Source of the DNA: Aedes albopictus
Taxonomy: Eukaryota > Arthropoda > Insecta > Diptera > Culicidae
DNA length: 64,000 nt
Assembly: GCF_035046485.1 (NCBI RefSeq)
Contig: NC_085138.1
Coordinates: forward strand, 425,307,265 to 425,371,264
Direction of reading: 5' to 3'
Shown: positions 57,793 through 64,000 of the stretch, piece after piece
How the letters are laid out: each line of letters begins with the position of its first letter
Position numbering within the stretch: position 1 is the stretch's first letter
The notes under the pieces: model-generated
Database searches by the model: none
Told to the model about the DNA's origin: nothing
Seen by the model: only the letters and a program-made list of their open reading frames with translations
Position numbers and translations under genes: made by a program

Positions 57793-58189
57793 GTCGGGGC
57801 CCGTGGCGCAGTGGTCCACACGTTCGCTTCCTAAGCGAATGGTCATGGGTTCGAACCCAGCCCCGGCACTTGCAATTTTTCGTCAGTTGCTCTTCCCCCC
57901 GAGAGCAGCTGGCACCTGACCCTCTTCGGACCCGGAATTTGGATATCGGACTGGAAAAGGAACAAGAGCCACACATCAACATCCTCGTGCTCATCATTCT
58001 ACCATGTGGACAGGGAAGAAAAGTGACAGCAGCGCAAAAGGCAACCAGTACGATAATGTAGAATAAAATAGAATACATTTAGGCGCTGTACAAAGTGGAA
58101 GTGCAGCGTCCAATTGGAATCGCTCACGTAGTACCCTAGTGGATAAAAGAGCTGTAAATTAGGTTAAGTGATTAGGAATAAAAAAAAAA
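57793..58189 (+). mobile_element. tRNA-Arg(CCT)-headed SINE, about 400 bp
   Basis: 57793-57868 folds as a near-complete tRNA: acceptor GTCGGGGC with GCCCCGGC, A box GTGGCGCAGTGG, anticodon arm TTCGC-TTCCTAA-GCGAA with anticodon CCT, and T arm TGGG-TTCGAA-CCCA. A long body follows, ending GTGATTAGGAATAAAAAAAAAA. The body and A-tail argue for a SINE rather than a tRNA gene. A T5 run at 57876-57880, just after the head, would terminate pol III early in this copy. No clear target duplication. Confidence 0.72.
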
Positions 58190-58259
58190 CGGCGCCGGTC
58201 TCGTCCTTATAAAAGAGTTTTTGGAGCGCCACTGGAAAAATTTAGCATAGAGTGCTTGG

Positions 58260-59300
58260 AAGCATTTTTTTTTTTCAGGAATCCCTGAAAAAATATTTTA
58301 ATGGAATCTCTGAAGGATTTTCTAAAAAAATATCAGCAGAAGGTTTAACGAAGGAATCCCTGGAGAAATTTTTAAAGAAATCGATGGAAGACTTTTAAAA
58401 GTAACTTTTGGAGAAATTGCTGAAGCATTTCCAATTTAATCATTTTCTAGTGGAATTTATGGAGAAATTCATGGTTTCCTAGAAGGATTCCAGAATAAAT
58501 TTATGGATCATGGATCAATTTCGGAAGAAATCAGTGGAATTTTTCTTTTCAATGAAATCTGTAGAAGATTTTCTGAAGGAAGCTTTGACTAAATTTTCCA
58601 AAGAAATCTGTTAGAAAAAAATATCTGGAAGAATTTCTCAAGGAATTCTTAGAGGCATTTCTGAAGGAATCTCTAAAGGATTTTCTATATGAATCCATGG
58701 AGGAATTAGTGAGGAAATCTATTGAAGGGGTTCTAAGCAACCTCAGAACACATTTTTGCAGGAATCTCTGCAAGAGTTTCTGATGGAAGCTCTAAAAAAA
58801 TTCTAAAGTAATTTGTCGATAATTTACCAGAGAAAAAAAGAAAAAAATGTGAATTAGAAGTATAAACCCCTAGAAATTTGGAGGAATCTGTGCAGGAATT
58901 TGCCAAATTTATTCCTGTGGAGAAAGTTGCCAAATTTATTCCTGAAAGATTTTTTGAAAGAATATATGTAGAAATGTTTTAAGGAAACTTTGGAAGATTA
59001 TTATCTAATATAATCCTTAGAGAAATATCGGAAGAAATCCTTAGACCACATTCTGAAGAAATTCTTAGATATCTTCTGAAGGTCTGCTTGGAGGAATTTC
59101 TATGGCAGTCCTTCGAGAAATTTTGAGAGGAATCTTCAGAAGAATTTTTGATTTGATTTTTTTAGAATCCCTGAAGGAGTTTCTGTGAGAATTTCTGGAG
59201 GAATTCTTTGAGAATTTTTGAATGAAAACCCAGGAGGAATGTCTAAAGAATTTTTGAAAGAATCTCTGGAAAAAAAAACCCAGAGGAAATTCCGAAGAAA
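58260..59300 (-). repeat. 12-bp degenerate repeat block, antisense
   Basis: GGAATCTCTGAAGGATTTTC, GGAATTTCTGGAGGAATTC and AAGGAATCCCTGGAGAAATT are the reverse complement of the plus-oriented blocks. Periodicity is clear for 1 kb. Frames of 66-80 aa on the minus strand (rich in S/N/F) are artefacts. Confidence 0.82.
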
Positions 59301-60612
59301 TACTCAAACGCAGAAACAGAACTAGCTGAACTGCATTATCCTCAGATAGAGTTTACTTAAGCACTGTTTGTACCAGTCTTGTCCACCAAACATGTTTGTA
59401 ATCTACATAAATCTGAATTTTTAAAAATTAAATTAAATTAAAGAAACAATAGCACCATCTGTTTTCTTCTAGCCTTAGGTCTTCTTGGCGCCCTTCTGAA
59501 GCTGGCGCCCTTGGCAGGGGCCAACCTGGCCCACCGCACGCTACGGCTCTGTCTACCTTACAGAAAAGATATCAGCCGTACATGAATTCTTCAGGAAACA
59601 ATGCCTTCAAAACAATGCCTCCAGATGTAGATCCTGCGGAAATTTCATCAGAAATTTCTCCCATTCTTTCAGTGATTTAACACAAATACAGTAACACAAA
59701 TGTTGCTGACACTGCACTGTCACAGCAATATTAGAAAACAAGTTGTTATAAATACTGGAGTATAACCTTGAAATAACATAATCTAAACTACAAATAACGG
59801 AGAAACACATGGAGGAATATCCAGTGGAAAATGAGGTTTGATTGATCGAACAAATACTTAATTGAAGGAATATCTTCTAGATGAATTGTACGGAATATGC
59901 TCTTCCCGTAACAGAAACAGCCGAACAAGTTACAAATCTGTTTACCAATTTCTAAAGAGAGGCTTTAGTGGCTTCATTCAGAAGCGTATCTGAAGATTTT
60001 GGCAGGCATTCTGCCAAGATATATGCATTACTACAATGACTGCTTCGGTAATTAAAAAAAAAGTATTATTTCATAACCATCTTTCTCCAAATGTGGTTTT
60101 CAAGATTTTTTTCGCCGTTTTTTTTTAAAAAAGAGATTTTCTAAAAATCGGTCTACGAATTTGTCGAAGGGTGTTCCTCCTGGAATGTTTCTAGTGATCC
60201 TTGCAACGTTTGGTTTAGAAACCCTCACAGAAATTCACGGAAATTTCTCCAGGAATTCCCATAAAGATTCACCAAAAAAAAATCCAGGATTTCATTAACA
60301 TTTTTTAAGGGTCATCCACAGGGATTTCTTCAAGTTTCTGCCTACTTCTCAAAATATCATTTTACGAGTGTAGCAGGAAACAATTGGTGAATTTCTCCAA
60401 GTGCGTCTGGAGATATTGCAAAGCACATTCTACGGAAAAATTGAAGTGATTTTCAGAAATAATGAAAGACAATTTCTGAAGCAATTGCTACCAGGATTTC
60501 CGGAAGAGTTTTCCATACGAACGCTGTGTAATCCGTAGAAACATTCTGCTAAACTTCTAAAGGAATTTTCGGAGGTATCTCCTCATTTTTCACGAGGAAA
60601 TGCCTTTCATAG
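59301..60612. other. Intergenic DNA with scattered 12-bp repeat remnants
   Basis: No gene. GGAATTTCATCAGAAATTTCTCC (59638) and 60170-60310 contain repeat-family words; the rest is AT-rich. Confidence 0.35.
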
Positions 60613-60832
60613 TTCTTGTTTTTTTTTTTATTGAACAACAAAGATTTTTCTTTCAAAATCGGCTTTCATGCACATTGAGAGAAAGGATCAAGATATCTCA
60701 TGATTTTTTTCCCTAGTGGAAAATATTTTTGCAGTTTTACAAAAAAAAAACATTTTCCAAAAAATTATTCTGGAAAATTTTAATAAAAATCAAAAACCTA
60801 AAAATAAGGAAATGCATCTAGTTTCGCCTTAA
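60613..60832. mobile_element. TTAA MITE copy 4, left-truncated
   Basis: ATTGAACAACAAAG, AAAATCGGCTTTCATGCAC, GGATCAAGATATCTCATGA, AGTGGAAAATA and GAAATGCATCTAGTTTCGCC follow the order of the 62985 copy. The right end GGTTTCGCC-type terminus runs into TTAA (60829-60832). The left arm has lost its tip. Confidence 0.65.
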
Positions 60833-61774
60833 GTACCCGGGGCAATTATGGTAATAATTCCTCAAAAGGATCAAGGAGGAGTTTTTCCTACAATTTATCC
60901 GCAGACTCCAGGAGTTCACCAGATACAACTATCTTCTGGTCACCCTAAACCCCAGCAGAGAGCTTCGCACTCGAACGAACCTCTATCACAACATTGTCGC
61001 CCGTCCTTGCCTATTAAAGCTTGTTGGGTTCGGGCACGCATTGCTCGGTTGCGATAATCCCAACCCCGAACGACGGATGTTCCCCCTTCGCTGCCCTACG
61101 CCAGAGAACGGGAACGGGTGGAATCTGGAAATTAATAAATGCCTATATGGTTCAAAGGAACTCATAATTATAAATCAATTCTGTTGTGTTCCCAGGACTC
61201 GGGAGCAGAAGCAGTGGTGGCGGCGGCGGCGCCGCAATGTTGAGGAAATACATTGTCACACATTGCTTGCTTCCCACACAGAGAAGGCTAAGTTCTGCTT
61301 TCGCATCTCGGAGAGAGCACCCAGTCGATGACGATCATAAAATATTAAATAAATAAATATTATGCCTATTCTTTGGCGTCCTGGTGTCCGAGAACTGGGG
61401 AACCATTGTATGCAGCAGAAATAAGCTGACATCTTCAATTCAAATAGCATTTCGAGAGTTGTGGGCAACTAACAGTATGTTCCGATTCCGGTTCTCTGCA
61501 GAGAATAGGAATTCGATTGTTCACATCAGGGATGCCAGATAATTTTTTGGCTGAACTAAATTGGTCACTTGCTATATAAAAACATGAAACGAGCTCACCA
61601 ATATTGAAAAGATTATAGGAACGCACTGCGAAGAATTTTAAAATTAATTCGAAAACCGGAAAACTTTCAACCAATGAACAAACATCTGTAAAGATAGTTT
61701 TGAAAACATGAAACGAACTCGTCATTTTTTTTGCACTAAATCGACCTATGTAAAACTCGATTTCTATAACTAAA
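60833..61774. other. Mixed DNA, hAT-like end fragment at 61527
   Basis: 60850-61340 is GC-richer and repeat-poor, with a GGTGGCGGCGGCGGCGCC patch near 61216. At 61527 CAGGGATGCCAGATAA matches the left terminus of the 2104/42440 hAT family, with no partner found. A short direct repeat, ACATGAAACGA(G/A)CTC, lies near 61584 and 61706. Confidence 0.4.
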
Positions 61775-62175
61775 AATTAAAGTTCAATGGGCACTAGGGT
61801 GGCCCACACTTATATGAAAAACAAAAATTTCGAAAAATGCCAAGTCTTACCTCCTCAATTAGTTGTTTTGGACTCCCAGAAGCTACGTTCAAAATTTGAG
61901 CAAAATCGGTTGAGCCTAAGGGAGCGCTCAAAACGCTTGAAGTTTGTATGGGAAAACTTGGCCAAATGTATGCAGAAATTTTAAGTTTTCGAATTTTGCC
62001 GCTAGGCGGCGCTGTAAGCGTTCAATAAACAACTAATTGAGGAGGTAAGACTTGGCATTTTTCGAAATTTTTGTTTTTCATATAAGTGTGGGCCACCCTA
62101 GTGCCCATTGAACTTTAATTTGGCATTTTTCGATTTTTTTGTTTTTCATATAAGTGTGGGCCACCTTAATGGGCA
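61775..62175. mobile_element. Inverted-repeat element with an extra terminus copy
   Basis: The arms are centred near 61948. The inner arm GGGTGGCCCACACTTATATG... mirrors exactly for about 70 bp, flanked by TA, and the mirror extends outward through AAATTAAAGTTCAATGGGC. Right of the palindrome, a second copy of the right arm (TGGCATTTTTCG...AAGTGTGGGCCACC) is repeated at 62121-62165. The interior includes CCGCTAGGCGGCGCTG. Confidence 0.78.
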
Positions 62176-62984
62176 CACTATGTCAAGAAATGTAAACTTT
62201 ATATGTTTGGATTTAATAAACAGTTTTCAGGTCCATATGATTGGGTCTACCGTTTTGGGACCCTCTAAATGAGAAAGTAGAAGATGATGACAACGGAAGC
62301 TCTCTGCGGGTGTTTTTCTCTATAAGGTGACCGTTTCTGTTCGTTACCTTCACATGTGTGGTAGCAATGTATAACACGTTATGGAGTGGAGGTGGAGGTG
62401 GTGGCGGCGATGGGAGATTTAAAAGATTCCGGCATATGTGTGAGATTAGTCGGGTCTGGAATGGGGAGCTTCGCTCTCGGGGTCGTCGGTATTGGCTATG
62501 GGGTACGACGGGACGAAATCGGCTGCTGCGACAAATGCCTCGTTCTGTTAGTGCGCATTCAGAAATTATTAGATGGCAAAATTCCAAAACCGGATTAGGT
62601 GGGTTTGTTTTGAATTGGGAGGAACTGGTTCCGAAACTGGTCCTTTGGTTGTGTGTGGCGATTCGAGAAAAAAATGTTAAGAATTCTGAGATAGGAATTC
62701 ACATGTCGACGATATGATATAACGTAAATAAAACATTGCATAATACATAAATGTTGAGCAAGATCCTCAACATGCACGCAAATATTGAATAAGAAGACAC
62801 AGAATTAATAAAAACAATCTTTAGGTTAACTGAGCCGTACTTTAGGAATTCAAGGAATTATTTTTGGAAGATTTGACTAACGTTTTTGAATGATCTGAGA
62901 TTTCAATGTTATGACAATAAGTTTACAACATTATTTGCTTTATTTTCTACATGGTATCCAGGTACCCTGCCGAGCACATCAAGC
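62176..62984. other. GC-richer single-copy-looking region
   Basis: A GGAGGTGGAGGTGGTGGCGG run (62387-62406) gives glycine/proline stretches in the overlapping frames (124 aa on minus, 119 aa on plus). I see no reliable protein. It may be regulatory or exonic DNA. Confidence 0.35.
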
Positions 62985-63342
62985 TTAAGGCGACACTGGA
63001 AGCATTTCCTCACTTTTTGGTTTTTGATTTTTTATTAAATAACGAGGCAATATTTTCAAAATCGGTTTTCGTGCACTTGTAGAGTATGGATCAAGGTATC
63101 TTCTGATTTTTTTTTGTAGTGGAAAATGTTTTTAGTTTTTGCAGAAACCATTTTTGAACAAAATTTCACATAAAAATGGTTTCTGCAAAAATGGAAAACA
63201 TTTTCCACCTCAAAAAAATTCAGAAGATACCTTGATCCATACTCTACATGTGTACGAAAACCGATTTTAAAAATATTGCTTCGTTATTTAATAAAAAATC
63301 AAAAACCGAAAAAAAGAGAAAATGCTTCCAGTTTCGCCTTAA
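62985..63342. mobile_element. TTAA MITE copy 2, complete, 358 bp including TTAA
   Basis: It is bounded by TTAA at 62985-62988 and 63339-63342. The arms start GGCGACACTGGAAGCATTTC and, inverted, GGCGAAACTGGAAGCATTTT, and mirror each other over about 150 bp (ATCAAGGTATCTTCTGA, GGAAAATGTTTT, GGTTTCTGCAAAAA). No ORF. This is the best-preserved of the four copies. Confidence 0.87.
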
Positions 63343-64000
63343 GTTTGATTTTTATGTGAATGCAAACAGCTCATTTCAAGCTTCCATTTTTTTTTGCTTA
63401 CCGATCAAAACCTGAACTACCGTCAGAAGGATTTTTCGAGACGATTGACCGAGGCTTACCTGCAATGAAAGCAAACACTAAAAGTTAGCTAGAATTCATC
63501 AAATGTCAAAGTATTTCTATTATTGATACTAACAATTATTCAAACGTCAAAAAAAAAATAAAAAATATAAAAAAAATAAAAAACATTTCAAAACAAAAGG
63601 GAATAAAAACATAGAAAAAACAAAAAAATATGAAGAATAAATTAATAAATATTGATAAAAAACTTAAAATTTGTTAGAAATGTTCTAACAAGCTGGATAT
63701 GAAATAGGTTGATTTTGATAATGAATCATGAATGACTAGCAATATGATCAGACATTCATTAGACCAAACGTACAATACGTCAATTTTTTTTCTTATTATT
63801 TACATTATCAAGTGTCTCGAATTACATTTTCCATCCAAATATACAACAAAATCCTATAATCCGATAATGAGATTGGTAAATTTTAATCCTCAAGCTCAAG
63901 TATAATCTTGTCCCGCTCTGTTGACAGCGTCAATTTCCTCTTCATGAAAATGCACACCACTCTGACACTGCGATAAACTCTTCACTAGTTGACATTTTCC
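63343..64000. other. AT-rich intergenic DNA at the window edge
   Basis: An A-rich low-complexity stretch lies at 63540-63670. No gene or paired termini. Confidence 0.4.

Noticed and set aside
57793..57868. Functional tRNA-Arg(CCT) gene
   Set aside because: The cloverleaf is good, but a SINE body with an A-tail follows directly, so I treat it as a SINE head; some doubt remains because of the T5 run just downstream.

Overview
This is repeat-rich, AT-rich eukaryotic DNA with almost no protein-coding content. Its TA/TTAA/8-bp-flanked MITEs, tRNA-headed SINEs, non-LTR tails and 12-bp degenerate repeats match what I know of culicine mosquito genomes (Aedes-like). That assignment comes from recognising repeat types, not from a database search. 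There are no bacterial-type operons, no CRISPR array, and no viral gene that I can recognise.

Coding content. The only convincing protein gene is a 202-aa ORF at 13802-14410 (+), with a good ATG context and an AATAAA about 200 bp past the stop. A possible last exon lies at 35189-35383 (+). A decayed non-LTR reverse-transcriptase pseudogene lies at 19058-20250. Nearly all other open frames are by-products of simple or 12-bp repeats.

Layout. 1-4.0 kb: degenerate 12/24-bp repeat array split by a hAT-type MITE. 4.7-7.4 kb: two nested terminal-inverted-repeat (TIR) elements. 7.4-12.3 kb: AT-rich DNA with a tRNA-like module, a 63-bp retroposon and an antisense 12-bp block. 12.3-14.9 kb: the gene, its GC-richer upstream DNA and a 103-bp hAT MITE. 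15.4-20.5 kb: poly-G MITE, inverted 10-bp minisatellite, RT pseudogene and SINE. 21.5-24.5 kb: TTAA MITE, TA-flanked MITE, 12-bp repeats. 24.5-27.6 kb: a roughly 3-kb TIR element holding further MITEs. 28.2-30.4 kb: two stacks of nested elements. 31.3-37.5 kb: single-copy-looking DNA, a 516-bp CAGA microsatellite, a SINE fragment, a candidate exon and a 938-bp TIR element. 38.2-43.9 kb: non-LTR tail, 12-bp repeats, long-arm inverted repeat and small TIR elements. 44.6-49.1 kb: hAT MITE, a duplicated composite tandem array and two short retroposons. 49-64 kb: single-copy-looking DNA with TA-, TTAA- and AT-flanked elements, one SINE and more 12-bp repeats.

Most interesting observation. Five insertions of only 56-63 bp (11008-11070, 19741-19796, 41690-41747, 48796-48853, and 49019-49077 on the minus strand) carry 10-14 bp target-site duplications, the 48.8-kb one imperfect. 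Each starts at or within a few nt of an outer stem and carries the same two-stem RNA fold: an outer stem, GAA(Y), an inner hairpin, an A-run and the closing stem, followed by an A/T-rich simple tail. The stems covary between copies, and one copy is the tail of a SINE. This looks like the minimal RNA recognised by a non-LTR retrotransposase, shared between LINE and SINE and moving almost alone.
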